The notes: generated by a model from the sequence alone, not told the origin. Positions 1 to 9,822 are shown, numbered from the stretch's first letter. The stretch: DNA of 64,000 bases from RZYY01 sp036794825 (GCA_036794825.1 DAIRGA010000004.1:124001-188000), one strand, 5' to 3'. Numbers and translations: made by a program.

Positions 1-1
1 G

Positions 2-547
2 GTTGGCGAAATTCGCGTTTTCAGGGCAAATTTTGCATTTCCGCCGATGCCGAAAAACAATTTTCGCTACGACGATCAGATTGGTGGCGGCGCTCTGCTC
101 GATGCTGCCGGCTACACGGTGAGAGCAGTACATTTCATTATGGGCGATGATTTTGTGGTGAAAGCAGCCACCCTGCACATTGATCCCGAAACAGGTACCA
201 ATATTTACGGCGGCGCTTTTCTGGACAATGGCAAGGGGGTCAGCGCACAGATCGCTTTTGGGATGGATCACTATTACCAATGCAACTACGAAATCTGGGG
301 GAGCAAAGGCAAAATCACCGCTGATCGCGCTTTTACCCCAAAACCCGACTTCAGCCCGCTGATTATCGTCGAAAAACAAGGCCAGAGAGATGAGTACCGG
401 ATGCCGCCCGACAATCATTTCGTCGGATCATTGAAAGAGTTTTACCGGACAATTTCATCCGGCGACGCCGAAAAACATTATCAAGAGGTGCTGCTCCAGA
501 GCAAAACCCTGGACGACATCAGGAGGTTTTCCATAAAACAGAATTAA
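2..547 (+). CDS. Gfo/Idh/MocA-family oxidoreductase, C-terminal part
   Basis: The open frame enters from the left edge (codons are in frame from base 2) and ends at the TAA at 545-547, so only the last ~181 residues are visible and the NAD-binding Rossmann domain is outside. The visible part has the family's C-terminal substrate domain, with a GGGALLDAAGYTVRAVHF stretch containing the conserved G-x-L-x-D-x-G-x-Y pattern. The family consists of NAD(P)-dependent sugar or inositol dehydrogenases. The glycosyltransferase and epimerase that follow suggest a role in making surface polysaccharide sugars; that role is inferred. Confidence 0.85.
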   Translation, partial: VGEIRVFRANFAFPPMPKNNFRYDDQIGGGALLDAAGYTVRAVHFIMGDDFVVKAATLHIDPETGTNIYGGAFLDNGKGVSAQIAFGMDHYYQCNYEIWGSKGKITADRAFTPKPDFSPLIIVEKQGQRDEYRMPPDNHFVGSLKEFYRTISSGDAEKHYQEVLLQSKTLDDIRRFSIKQN

Positions 548-563
548 AAATCAATATTTTTGG

Positions 564-683
564 CTTCAAAATACTTTGCGATTTCACTCTGATTTTATGT
601 ATGAATTCGCTATAAATGAGATAGATGAACTGGTCACAAATTGCGACCGGTTGGTGTTAATCAACCCAAATACTAAGACTTGA
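564..683 (+). pseudogene. Decayed remnant of a second ORF6N-domain gene
   Basis: The frame ending in the TGA at 681-683 reads RFHSDFMYEFAINEIDELV then TNCDRL. This matches RFPEDFMFELTKIEKDELV plus TNCDRL inside the intact ORF6N gene just downstream. The DNA shows the same: a stretch of about 29 bases at 624-652 repeats 870-898 with one or two changes. There is no start codon and no upstream half. The remnant stop overlaps the ATG of the intact gene (TGATG). A tandem duplication followed by decay, or replacement of the gene by a related copy, would explain it. Confidence 0.7.
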
Positions 684-1195
684 TGAATGATTTGATTAAA
701 CCAGAATACGAAACGCTGATTTTCCAGTTCAGGGGATACAAAGTGATGATTGATTCCGATCTGGCCGTTCTTTACGGAGTTCCAAATAAAGCGCTCAAAC
801 AACAGGTTAAAAGAAATATTGAGCGCTTTCCTGAAGATTTTATGTTTGAACTCACCAAAATTGAGAAAGATGAACTGGTCACAAATTGTGACCGGTTGGC
901 TGCGCTTAAACATTCCTCCATTAATCCTCTGGCTTTTACCGAACAAGGAGTTGCCATGCTTTCATCGGTGTTACGTTCCGAAAAAGCCATCAAAATCAAT
1001 ATTGAGATCATGCGCGCATTTGCACGTTACAGGGCGTTGTTGAAGGAAAACGAAGAATTGAAAAATGAAATTCTGAAACTTGACGCCAAGCTCAACCATG
1101 CTTTCAAATATTTGCTTGAAAAATTGGATGCTTTGCACCAAAAGACTCCCCGGGAGCTAAAACCAATAGGCTACAAAATTGGTAAGAAGAATTAA
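683..1195 (+). CDS. ORF6N domain-containing protein
   Basis: 170 residues from the ATG at 683; a TTG one codon earlier would add a single residue. The N-terminal ~110 residues carry the ORF6N signature: RGYKVMIDSDLAVLYGV, then RFPEDFMFELT, then AFTEQGVAMLSSVLRSEKAI and a following MRAFARYR helix. The C-terminal 50 residues are a charged coiled coil. ORF6N is a DNA-binding-type domain common in phage and mobile-element proteins of Bacteroidota; the cellular role is unknown. A fragment of a second copy lies directly upstream. The neighbouring genes belong to polysaccharide synthesis, so this gene looks like an insertion. Confidence 0.85.
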   Translation: MNDLIKPEYETLIFQFRGYKVMIDSDLAVLYGVPNKALKQQVKRNIERFPEDFMFELTKIEKDELVTNCDRLAALKHSSINPLAFTEQGVAMLSSVLRSEKAIKINIEIMRAFARYRALLKENEELKNEILKLDAKLNHAFKYLLEKLDALHQKTPRELKPIGYKIGKKN

Positions 1196-1229
1196 TCACT
1201 CTCAAAATTCTATTTTAAGGTAAAAAATC

Positions 1230-2180
1230 ATGAATCATAATCCACACATTTCTATTGTCAGTCCTGTTTATGGCGCCTCATCGCTGCTCGAAGAACTGGT
1301 AAGGCGAATCGGTGAATCGGTAAGAAAAATCACCGACAACTATGAAATTATCCTTGTGGAAGACCATGGGCCCGACGATTCGTGGGAAAAAATCAAAACT
1401 ATTTGCAAAAACGACCCGCGGGTAATCGGCATTCGGCACAGCCGCAATTTTGGGCAGCAGTATGCGCTCAACTGCGGCCTCGACCACGCAAGGGGCGAGT
1501 GGGTGGTCACGCTCGACTGCGACCTGCAGGACCGTCCGGAGGAGATCATCAACCTGTACAAAAAAGCACAGGAAGGATACGACATCGTGCTGGCCAGCCG
1601 GCAACACCGCCAGGATGATTTCATGAAAAAACTGTTTTCGAAACTGTTTTACCGCCTTCTCAGCTACCTCACCGATACCCACCAGGATGCCTCGCTGGCC
1701 AACTTCTCGCTTTACCACCGCAAAGTTGTGGATGCGTTGAAAAGCATGAACGACTACTCGCGTTACTACCCCACAATGATCCACTGGGTCGGGTTCAGGA
1801 TGGCCAAACTCGCGATACAGCACGCTGGCCGTGAGGATGGGAAGAAATCGTCGTACAGTTTTAAAAAACGCCTGACGCTCGCATTCGATACCATCGTGTC
1901 GTTTTCCAACAAACCTCTACGACTGACAGTGAAACTGGGTATCCTCATTCTTGTCATTGCCACCCTGCTCGCCATTGCATTGGTGGTCCGGTATTTCCTG
2001 GTGGACACTTCGGTGACAGGCTGGACCAGTACGTTTTTGTCACTTTGGTTTTTATCCGGCATTATCATCACGATTTTGGGAATGATCGGTATTTACGTCG
2101 GTAAAATTTTCGAAACCGTGAAGAGAAGGCCATCGTACATTGTCGGAGAAAGAATGAATTACGACGATCAAGATTCCTGA
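1230..2180 (+). CDS. Glycosyltransferase family 2 (polyprenyl-phosphate sugar transferase type)
   Basis: 316 residues. The N-terminal GT-A domain opens with ISIVSPVYGASSLLEELV and carries LVEDHGPDDSW and the metal-binding TLDCDLQD. The C-terminus has two membrane segments (roughly residues 232-255 and 266-288), as in the DPM1/ArnC/GtrB group, which attaches a sugar to a polyprenyl phosphate on the inner face of the cytoplasmic membrane. The stop lies 2 bases from the start of the epimerase gene, so the two are surely co-transcribed. Donor sugar and final glycan cannot be told from sequence. Confidence 0.88.
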   Translation: MNHNPHISIVSPVYGASSLLEELVRRIGESVRKITDNYEIILVEDHGPDDSWEKIKTICKNDPRVIGIRHSRNFGQQYALNCGLDHARGEWVVTLDCDLQDRPEEIINLYKKAQEGYDIVLASRQHRQDDFMKKLFSKLFYRLLSYLTDTHQDASLANFSLYHRKVVDALKSMNDYSRYYPTMIHWVGFRMAKLAIQHAGREDGKKSSYSFKKRLTLAFDTIVSFSNKPLRLTVKLGILILVIATLLAIALVVRYFLVDTSVTGWTSTFLSLWFLSGIIITILGMIGIYVGKIFETVKRRPSYIVGERMNYDDQDS

Positions 2181-2182
2181 TT

Positions 2183-3094
2183 ATGGTAAAATCCATCACT
2201 ATCGGAAGCAACGGCTACCTGGGCCGTCATCTGGCTCATTTTCTGAAAAATGCAGGATTTGACAACTACAACTACGACATTCAGCCACAGGCGATAACGG
2301 GCGTGGAAAATTACACTTCATTTGATATCACCGATAAAAATTCATTTTCTCAACTCAATCCTGATACAGATTTCATTTTTTTATTCGCCGGGCTTTCCGG
2401 CACTGCCGAAGGATTCTCACGGTATGAAGACTATATCAAAATAAACGAAACCGGGTTGATCAACCTCCTGACCTGGATGCGTGAAAGTGGTTGCCGCGCA
2501 AGGGTTATCTTCCCTTCTACCCGGCTGGTTTACAGAGGTAAAAAAGATCTGCTTCTCAAAGAGGACGATACAAAAGAAACACGGACGATTTATGCCGTGA
2601 ACAAACTCGCCGCCGAAAATCTGCTGTGGATGTACCAGAATGCTTTTGGGATTGACTACACCATCTTCAGGATTTGCGTGCCTTACGGAAACCTCTTCGA
2701 CAACCGTTTTTCGTATGGTACCATCGGATTTTTCCTGAGCAAGGCCCAAAAAAAGGAAGACATTGTGTTGTTCGGCAATGGAGGATTAAAGCGAACTTTT
2801 ACCCATGTCGAAGATATCTGCAACAATATCATACATGCCGTGCAAAACTCCGGCACCAAAAATGAGAGCTACAACATCGGCGGCGAAAACCTGAGCCTGC
2901 TGGATGCTGCCGGCCAGATTGCCAAAAGGTATGACGTACAGATCAGATTTGAAAACTGGCCTGAAATGCCCTTAAAACTTGAAACCGGCGATACAGCATT
3001 TGATGACCGGAAACTGAAAAGTGCCGGGTTTGGGGTCTATCGGCATCGGTTAGAAACCTGGCTAAAGGGAAACCCTGCGTCTCCCGATTTTTAA
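2183..3094 (+). CDS. NAD-dependent epimerase/dehydratase (extended SDR)
   Basis: 303 residues. The Rossmann motif GSNGYLG sits at residues 8-14. The catalytic Tyr-x3-Lys is in YAVNKLAAEN near residue 138, preceded by a serine in IFPSTRLVY. This is the usual layout of nucleotide-sugar epimerases, dehydratases and reductases. It follows the glycosyltransferase by two bases and probably supplies or modifies the sugar that enzyme transfers. The exact reaction is not determinable here. Confidence 0.85.
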   Translation: MVKSITIGSNGYLGRHLAHFLKNAGFDNYNYDIQPQAITGVENYTSFDITDKNSFSQLNPDTDFIFLFAGLSGTAEGFSRYEDYIKINETGLINLLTWMRESGCRARVIFPSTRLVYRGKKDLLLKEDDTKETRTIYAVNKLAAENLLWMYQNAFGIDYTIFRICVPYGNLFDNRFSYGTIGFFLSKAQKKEDIVLFGNGGLKRTFTHVEDICNNIIHAVQNSGTKNESYNIGGENLSLLDAAGQIAKRYDVQIRFENWPEMPLKLETGDTAFDDRKLKSAGFGVYRHRLETWLKGNPASPDF

Positions 3095-3258
3095 GAGACC
3101 AATGATTGGCAACGACCCCATTTGCTAAGTAGAATCTCCATAGCAAAGTCAATTCAGCAAAACTTTGGAAAAAATTGTCAGCTGATGCAAAATCAGTTTG
3201 TACTTCACCGGTGGCATTCAAAGGATAAATATACTTTTACCGAATAAATAAAATCACC

Positions 3259-4437
3259 GTGACCAGGAGAATTTCAACTCTGCTCATATTTATATTCGCA
3301 GCCGCCCGTCTTGTTTCGCAAACGGAAGATACAACCTATCAGAAGAAATCATTTCTTCAGCGCATGGACTCCATCAACAACTGGAAGATAGAACGCGGAC
3401 GATCAACGCTGACGCCATTTGTTGCACCATCCTACTCGCCTGAGACCTCATTTATGCTTACTGCCGGCGGTTTGTACACGTTCAAAATCAGTCCGGAAGA
3501 CAAACTGCTTTCCCGGTCAACCATTCCATTTTCCGTCGGATACAGTACCAACGGATCTTTAAATGTCAGCATCCGCGCTAACATTTACGGATTGAGCGAT
3601 AAGTTGCGCTTAACCGGCGAATACTGGAACAAAAACATGCCCGACAATTATTGGGGAGTCGGATATGACAAAGGGCTTAACACGCCGGCATCTGATTCCA
3701 CCACCGGTTATCAACGCAACTGGAAGCAATTGAAATTCAAAATTGCCTATATGGTGGCTAAAAATCTCTTTGTTGGGGCTAATTATGATAAAAACAGCAC
3801 AATGGCCACCGAGGTCAACCCGGCGATGGCAGCTGATTCCAATTTCCTGCTCACCGGCCCTGAAGTTTATAATAATGGCTTTGGCTTTTTACTGCGCTAT
3901 GATAATCGCGATTTTCCTGAAAATGCCTACAAAGGTTTCCTGCTGGAACTAACGGGAACGATGTATGGCAAAATCAGGGAAGACAACAGTGTTTTCCAGG
4001 TGTATGAGCTGGATTATCGTCAGTATGAGCAAATTATCAGGAAAGGAAGCACGCTGGCCTGGCAGATTAAAGGCAGAAGCAGCCACGATGACGTACCCTG
4101 GACAGAGCTTTCGATGGTGGGAACGCCATTCGACCTGAGGGGCTACACCTGGGGACGATACCGCGATTACACCTCAGTGTTTGTGCTTACGGAATACAGA
4201 CATATGCTGGGAAGAAAAAGCCCGAACAGCCGGGGAGATATGTACGGACCCTTCGGATTTGTGGTGTGGGCCGGAACAGGCTCGGTGGCCGGATCAATCG
4301 GTGAGTTGACACATTGGCTTCCGAATGCTGGATTTGGGCTGCGCTTCGAAGTGGTGAAACGTATGAATTTGCGTATTGATTACGGCTTTGGCAAAGACTC
4401 CAAAGGGTTCTACTTTAGCTTCAATGAGGCTTTTTAA
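3259..4437 (+). CDS. BamA/TamA (Omp85)-like outer-membrane barrel protein
   Basis: 392 residues starting at a GTG. The N-terminus is a signal peptide (TRRISTLLIFIFAAARLVSQ). The rest is a series of amphipathic strands with aromatic ends, and the last residues (YGFGKDSKGFYFSFNEAF) form an aromatic-ended barrel strand as in the surface-antigen/Omp85 C-terminal domain. FDLRGYTWGRYRD resembles the conserved RGY-containing loop of that family. No POTRA repeats are evident, so it is a short member. Probable role: outer-membrane porin-like or assembly protein. Confidence 0.75.
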   Translation: MTRRISTLLIFIFAAARLVSQTEDTTYQKKSFLQRMDSINNWKIERGRSTLTPFVAPSYSPETSFMLTAGGLYTFKISPEDKLLSRSTIPFSVGYSTNGSLNVSIRANIYGLSDKLRLTGEYWNKNMPDNYWGVGYDKGLNTPASDSTTGYQRNWKQLKFKIAYMVAKNLFVGANYDKNSTMATEVNPAMAADSNFLLTGPEVYNNGFGFLLRYDNRDFPENAYKGFLLELTGTMYGKIREDNSVFQVYELDYRQYEQIIRKGSTLAWQIKGRSSHDDVPWTELSMVGTPFDLRGYTWGRYRDYTSVFVLTEYRHMLGRKSPNSRGDMYGPFGFVVWAGTGSVAGSIGELTHWLPNAGFGLRFEVVKRMNLRIDYGFGKDSKGFYFSFNEAF

Positions 4438-4508
4438 ATAAACCGATGGCTTAAAGGAAAGTTAGTGGATTTTGAATGGAATTAGCGCAGAATCCGTTTC
4501 AAATTACC

Positions 4509-5816
4509 CTATTTTACCTCATTTTCAAGCATATAGATGGCATCAAGGCGCAACTGCTCTTCAAAGGTGATGTTGTTTTGAATCGCTTTATCCTGGATTG
4601 ATTTTTTCCATTCGGGGCTGTTCATTATGGCATCAATGTATCCCCTGATCCGGGCTTCTTTTTCAGCCTGAACACGTTCAGCGTCCGGAGAAATTGCTGC
4701 AACTGCCTGCTGGTCAAAACCCCAGGGGAAATCCGGCAAATTGGCGTCGGTAACCATCAGTACAACAACATCCATCATGCTCAGCGTTTGGCCGAGGTCA
4801 GCCGAAGCAACCGGTCGGCCGGCTTCCCTGTCGGGAGTATAGATTTCCTGGTTGTAATACCAAAATTCACCGTTGTCAAAAACCATTTCGTTGATCCCTT
4901 TGCTGAAGATCGGCCAGAAAAAGCTGTCGGAAATCACCATAATTTTCGGCTTCGATTTCCCTTCTTTAATAAATGTATATCGAGAGTAAGCCATCGGCAC
5001 ATTGGGAATAGGAAAGATAAGATTCATCCCGTCCTCAAGATCGGTGTCGGGATGCTCATAATCCGTCGAAAGAAATCGTTCGGTGATGATGTAATCCGGA
5101 AGATCAACGCCCTGCCGGATTTCGATATAGTTCAGCAGTGAATCAATCACCAGGTCAACCCCGTACTGACTCCAGTGAATCCCGGTTTTCGGGTAAATGG
5201 GAAACTCACTTTTTCCTTTCATTTGAAGGAACCAGTTGTTAAAGTCTATGATTGTCAGACCTTTGGCATCTGCGATCTCTTTCCACGCCTGGTAATTCGT
5301 CCTGCCGGGGTTTGACTTCAGGTAATCGGGAATGTACTCGGGGTAAAACTGTCCTTTTCCCGGTGAGAACACCACCATCAGCAGTTTCCCTTTTGAACGC
5401 AATGAGTCGTTGAGTGTTTTGAGGCGAGACACCCTTTCGCTGATAATAGAATCGTCTTTAAAGTCTTCGCCATAAAAGGCGCGGATATAATTTCTTTCGT
5501 AGAGGTAGTCCTCTTTACCGATGATTACATCGCGGGCATTTGTTTTTCTGAAAAGCGAAAATGAAATTTGATTATGCAATCTTACCATGCTGTTTCTAAA
5601 TCCAAAATGCTGATTGCTGTAAGCTTCAAAGCCCTGTTGGTAAGATTCATCCAGCCAGCCTTTGACCGAGAACGACGGTTTTGAAGTCGTTTCGATGGCG
5701 CCTTTAAGCTCTTTTTCATTGCCTGGATTAAGCCGGTATCTCACTGTTGGCGTAGCAAGTGTAACCAGAAAGATCAGGAAAAACATACGGGTTAATATGG
5801 TCGTGTTGATCTTCAT
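4509..5816 (-). CDS. AlgX/AlgJ-like SGNH acetyltransferase partner of MBOAT
   Basis: 435 residues with one N-terminal membrane anchor or signal segment (about residues 9-25). The fold signature is that of AlgX/AlgJ/DltD-type SGNH proteins: VFSPGKGQFYPEY, a catalytic-type GIHWSQYG motif, and VISDSFFW (the GDSF-like serine block). These proteins accept acyl groups delivered by a membrane-bound O-acyltransferase and place them on a polysaccharide in the periplasm. The start lies 5 bases after the MBOAT gene, so they form one operon. The acceptor polymer is unknown. Confidence 0.82.
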   Translation of the reverse strand: MKINTTILTRMFFLIFLVTLATPTVRYRLNPGNEKELKGAIETTSKPSFSVKGWLDESYQQGFEAYSNQHFGFRNSMVRLHNQISFSLFRKTNARDVIIGKEDYLYERNYIRAFYGEDFKDDSIISERVSRLKTLNDSLRSKGKLLMVVFSPGKGQFYPEYIPDYLKSNPGRTNYQAWKEIADAKGLTIIDFNNWFLQMKGKSEFPIYPKTGIHWSQYGVDLVIDSLLNYIEIRQGVDLPDYIITERFLSTDYEHPDTDLEDGMNLIFPIPNVPMAYSRYTFIKEGKSKPKIMVISDSFFWPIFSKGINEMVFDNGEFWYYNQEIYTPDREAGRPVASADLGQTLSMMDVVVLMVTDANLPDFPWGFDQQAVAAISPDAERVQAEKEARIRGYIDAIMNSPEWKKSIQDKAIQNNITFEEQLRLDAIYMLENEVK

Positions 5817-5821
5817 CTTCG

Positions 5822-7246
5822 TTAAAACCTGAAGTAAATGAATGGATTGAACCCGGATGTTGTAACCGAAGCCAGCGAAAGGACAAATAGCATTAACGTC
5901 ACCATTAGCATGATAGCTTTTCGGCTGAGGCTATATTCCGAATAAAAAATCTTTTCCTGCAATTTAAGCCCGAAACCGGTAACTGTAATCCATGAAAATA
6001 AGGCAGCAACTGCCATTACAAAGAATAATTCACGGTTTGGCTCAAGTGGGATATTTCGGAAATCAAAGGCGAAAAGTCGCTTGTAGTAAAGTACCGCAGT
6101 AGCAAAATCTTCAATTCTGAAAACAACCCAACCCATAACCACAATAAGAAAGGTGAAGAGTGTGCTGATGAATTTTCCGGATTTTTCGAGAAGCTTGAGT
6201 AAAAACAAGCGGTCGAGAATGAGGAATAATCCATGAAATCCTCCCCAGATCACAAAGTTCCATGAAGCCCCATGCCATAAACCTGATACCAGGAAAACAA
6301 ACCAAAGGTTGAAAAAGAGTCTTCGCCGGGTTTCAACACGGCTACCCCCCAGAGGGATGTAAAGGTAATCGCGCATCCACGATCCGAGGGTCATGTGCCA
6401 GCGCCGCCAAAACTCGGTGATACTTCGTGAAACATATGGATTGTTGAAGTTTTCGGGAAAAGAAAATCCAATCATCCTGCCAAGCCCGATTGCCATATCC
6501 GAATATCCGGAGAAGTCGAAATAAATCTGAAACGTGTAGGCCAGGATTCCGATCCAGGCTGTGGTTGAATCAATGGAGGCTACATCGAGCGCCATCACTC
6601 TGTCGGCTTCGGCGCCCATTACGTTGGCAATCAGTACTTTTTTGGCCAATCCGATCACAAAACGATACAACCCCAGCAATCGGTCGTCGTTGGTTTCCTG
6701 CCGGTTAACGATTTGTTCTGCCACCCAGTTGAAACGTACGATAGGGCCGGCTATCAATTGCGGAAACATCAGAATATAGAGGATGTAATCACTCAGCTTT
6801 TCCAAGGGCTGATGCACTTTGCGGTAAACATCCACCGAGTAAGTGAGCGACTGGAAGGTGAAAAAAGAAATCCCGATTGGCAGTACGATGCGAGTCCATT
6901 CAACCGGGTTTCCGATTCCAATACCCTGTATGATTGCGTTGAAATTTTCAAGAAAAAAATTGGCATATTTGAAATAGCCCAACATTCCGAGATTGATAAT
7001 TACCGAGATATTCAAGAGCATTCTTCGGACAGCGCGGTCTGGAATGCTATGCATCCACTGCACCACATAAAAATTGGCAGAAATAGACAGCAGGACAGCA
7101 AAAATGAATTTTGGTGCTCCCCATGCGTAAAAAAAGATGCTAAACAGAAGTATGGCGTAGTTTTTATATTTTCTGTCGATCAGGTAATAGACCAACAAAA
7201 AAACAGGTAGAAAATAGAGTAAAAATACAGCGCTGCTGAAAACCAT
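5822..7246 (-). CDS. MBOAT-family O-acyltransferase (AlgI/DltB-like)
   Basis: 474 residues, about 10-12 membrane helices. Family motifs seen are WRRWHMTLGSWMRDYLYIPL (with the conserved His) and GLWHGASWNFVIWGGFHG, which holds the invariant catalytic His of MBOAT enzymes. It moves acyl groups, usually acetyl, across the membrane to the SGNH partner encoded downstream. A Bacteroidota -7 box lies upstream at 7266-7273. Start: the ATG at 7246 begins MVFSSAVFLLYFLPVF, the normal first helix. Confidence 0.92.
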   Translation of the reverse strand: MVFSSAVFLLYFLPVFLLVYYLIDRKYKNYAILLFSIFFYAWGAPKFIFAVLLSISANFYVVQWMHSIPDRAVRRMLLNISVIINLGMLGYFKYANFFLENFNAIIQGIGIGNPVEWTRIVLPIGISFFTFQSLTYSVDVYRKVHQPLEKLSDYILYILMFPQLIAGPIVRFNWVAEQIVNRQETNDDRLLGLYRFVIGLAKKVLIANVMGAEADRVMALDVASIDSTTAWIGILAYTFQIYFDFSGYSDMAIGLGRMIGFSFPENFNNPYVSRSITEFWRRWHMTLGSWMRDYLYIPLGGSRVETRRRLFFNLWFVFLVSGLWHGASWNFVIWGGFHGLFLILDRLFLLKLLEKSGKFISTLFTFLIVVMGWVVFRIEDFATAVLYYKRLFAFDFRNIPLEPNRELFFVMAVAALFSWITVTGFGLKLQEKIFYSEYSLSRKAIMLMVTLMLFVLSLASVTTSGFNPFIYFRF

Positions 7247-7265
7247 TACTTCAGTAATTTGGCCG

Positions 7266-7273
7266 CAAAAGTA
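7266..7273 (-). promoter_or_regulatory. Promoter -7 box of the MBOAT operon
   Basis: The minus strand reads TACTTTTG, a perfect match to the Bacteroidota -7 consensus TAnnTTTG, about 20 bases before the MBOAT start codon. Confidence 0.55.
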
Positions 7274-7326
7274 GGTTAATTACTTGACCGCAACTCTTGT
7301 TCTGGTGTAAAATGCTCAGCAGAAAT

Positions 7327-9822
7327 CTATTCCTGAAAATAGACTCTCTTGACGCGCCTCGAAATTCCGGTGAGGACTTCGTAAGGGATTGTACCCATTT
7401 CATCAGCGAGTTGCCTGATGCTGCGGTTATTGTCGAAAATCACCACTTCATCGCCCTCTTTCACATCGAGGCCGGTTACGTCTATCATGCACATATCCAT
7501 ACAAACGTTGCCAATGATGGGAACCAATTGCTGGCCAATCATCAGGTGCCCGCAGCCATTGCTCAGCCGGCGGCTCAATCCGTCGGCGTAACCCACGGGC
7601 ACAGTAGCTACCAGCATGTCGTTTACAGCTACCCCTGCCCTGTTGTAACCCACGGTTTCACCCTGCGCAATGAATTTGATTTGAGAGATGATGGATTTGA
7701 GCGAAGCTACATTCTGCAATTCGGGCTGCTCGCTTTCAAGTGGTGAAATTCCATACAGACCAATCCCCAGCCTCACCATTTCGAAACGCGCTTCCGGAAA
7801 TGCTGTGATACCGGCCGTATTGAGGGCATGGCGAAGAACCGGGTAATCGAGTGCGCTGATGATCCGGTTGGATACTCTTTCAAACTGTGAAATTTGCTGG
7901 CGGGTAAAATCGGCCTGCTCAGGTACGTCTGTTGAAGCGAGGTGAGTAAACACAGATCCGGCATAAATCCGTGGATTGGCCAGTATTCGCCGGATCAGTT
8001 CGTCGGTGTCGTGCTCGCAAAACCCAAGCCTGTGCATGCCTGTATCGAGTTTGATATGAATCCTGACCGGGTTATTTCTCGGGATGATGTTGCGGCGGAT
8101 AGCTTTTTCAAGGATATCAAATACCCTGAAGCTATAGATCTCTGGCTCAAGATTCTGGCTGATGATACTATCCATGCCCTCCTCGTCGGGGTTCATTACC
8201 ATTATGGGGAGATTGATACCGGCCTTGCGCAGTTCCACACCTTCATCGGCATAAGCCACAGCCAGGTAATCCACCTTGTGAAACTGCAGCGCATTGGCAA
8301 TTTCAAAACTCCCGATTCCGTATGAACCAGCCTTGACCATCGCCATTATTTTGGTTGAGGGTTCAATCTTCGAGCGAAAGTAATTCAAGTTGTGAATGAG
8401 GGCATTTAGGCTGATCTCAAAAACCGTTTCATGCGCCTTTTGCTGCAGCACCTGGCTTATTTTTTCAAATTCGAAAACACGGGCTCCTTTAAGTAATATG
8501 CCTTCGGATTGGAATCGGGTGAAGGAAAAATTCCGGAGGAAATCGTCGGTGGCAGGGTAAAATTCCTTTTGCATTTCAAACTGGTCTGCCTGGCGGCTGA
8601 TTGCAGCGCCAATACCGATTAACCGGCTGACGCGCTTCTGTTTCAGCATCTCTGCAATCTTTTTATACAGATATAATTCGTTACGACCGCTTTGCAGAAC
8701 ATCAGATAAAATCACGGTTTTATCTTTTTGATGAGCATGCTGATTCAGAAAATCGAGTGCAATTCCAAGCGAAAGTAAATCAGAATTATAGCTGTCGTTT
8801 ATCACCGTGCAGTTGTTGATGCCTTCGATCAGCTCGAGGCGCATGGCAATTGGCGTCAGTTGCAGCATCCTTTCGGCGATGGTGGCATAATCAACACCCA
8901 ACAGTAACAACACTGCCCAGCAGTGGATAGCGTTTTCAACCGAAGCATCGTCAATAAAAGGTATGACGATCGAAATCTCAGATCCGGTGAGTAAAGCATC
9001 AATTTTCGTTTTTCCTTTGCCCACGATCCGGGTGCTCGTAATTCTAAGATCAGCAGCCTCCTTTCGGCTCCAGGTGAATGACTTTATGTTGTTTAAAATT
9101 CCTGATTTTATAATAACCTCACGCAATTCGCGGTGATCGGCACAGAAAATCAGGGTATCCACCTTGGTAAATAGCGTAAGCTTCTCCCCTGTTTTTTGTT
9201 GCTTATTGATGAAATTCTCGTTGTGGGCTTCGCCGATGTTCGAAAAAATGCCAATAGTAGGCTGAATGATCTTTTGCAGTCGCGTCATCTCCTCAGGTTC
9301 CGAAATCCCCGCTTCGAAAATTGCCATCTGATAGCCGGGCTCCATCTGCCAAACGGAAAGGGGAACTCCAATTTGTGAGTTGTAGCTTTTCGGGCTGCGG
9401 ACTACCCTCATACCCGGAGAAAGTAACTGGTAGAGCCATTCTTTGATAATAGTTTTACCGTTGCTTCCGGTGATTCCGATAACAGGAATATCAAACTTTT
9501 TACGGTGGGCAGCAGCCAGTGCCTGGAGGGCGTCAAGGGAGTTTTTGACCAGGATGAACGCAGCATCGGCAAAGGATTGAATATCAAACTCAGGGTTGGA
9601 GATGACAAAGCAACGTACGCCTTTGTCGTACAACTCACTGATGTAGCGATGGCCATCATTGCGCCTGGTGGGAATAGCAAAGAACAGGGTGGATTCAGCT
9701 AAAAAAAGCAAACGACTGTCAACCAGAATGTCAGTAACCGCCAAATCTGCTTCAGTTTTGCCGAGCAGCCGCCCCTTGACAATTCTGGCAATTTCGGAAA
9801 TGATGAATTTTTCCTGCAGCAT
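7327..9822 (-). CDS. murF-alr: Bifunctional MurF ligase / alanine racemase
   Basis: 831 residues, about the sum of two enzymes. Residues 1-455 are MurF-like (UDP-MurNAc-tripeptide:D-Ala-D-Ala ligase) with the ATP-binding motif GITGSNGKTIIKEW near residue 115 and NDSYNSDLLSLGIAL. From ~460 the protein is a PLP-dependent alanine racemase: FEISLNALIHNLNYFRSKI, then MAMVKAGSYGIGSFEIA with the PLP lysine, and VGYNRAGVA and CMDMCMIDVTG further on. Such fusions are well known in Bacteroidota and couple supply of D-Ala to its use in peptidoglycan precursors. Both active-site regions look intact. Confidence 0.93.
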   Translation of the reverse strand: MLQEKFIISEIARIVKGRLLGKTEADLAVTDILVDSRLLFLAESTLFFAIPTRRNDGHRYISELYDKGVRCFVISNPEFDIQSFADAAFILVKNSLDALQALAAAHRKKFDIPVIGITGSNGKTIIKEWLYQLLSPGMRVVRSPKSYNSQIGVPLSVWQMEPGYQMAIFEAGISEPEEMTRLQKIIQPTIGIFSNIGEAHNENFINKQQKTGEKLTLFTKVDTLIFCADHRELREVIIKSGILNNIKSFTWSRKEAADLRITSTRIVGKGKTKIDALLTGSEISIVIPFIDDASVENAIHCWAVLLLLGVDYATIAERMLQLTPIAMRLELIEGINNCTVINDSYNSDLLSLGIALDFLNQHAHQKDKTVILSDVLQSGRNELYLYKKIAEMLKQKRVSRLIGIGAAISRQADQFEMQKEFYPATDDFLRNFSFTRFQSEGILLKGARVFEFEKISQVLQQKAHETVFEISLNALIHNLNYFRSKIEPSTKIMAMVKAGSYGIGSFEIANALQFHKVDYLAVAYADEGVELRKAGINLPIMVMNPDEEGMDSIISQNLEPEIYSFRVFDILEKAIRRNIIPRNNPVRIHIKLDTGMHRLGFCEHDTDELIRRILANPRIYAGSVFTHLASTDVPEQADFTRQQISQFERVSNRIISALDYPVLRHALNTAGITAFPEARFEMVRLGIGLYGISPLESEQPELQNVASLKSIISQIKFIAQGETVGYNRAGVAVNDMLVATVPVGYADGLSRRLSNGCGHLMIGQQLVPIIGNVCMDMCMIDVTGLDVKEGDEVVIFDNNRSIRQLADEMGTIPYEVLTGISRRVKRVYFQE

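Noticed and set aside
1278..1823. Minus-strand open frame of 181 codons
   Set aside because: Antisense shadow of the glycosyltransferase gene, whose plus-strand frame has clear family motifs.
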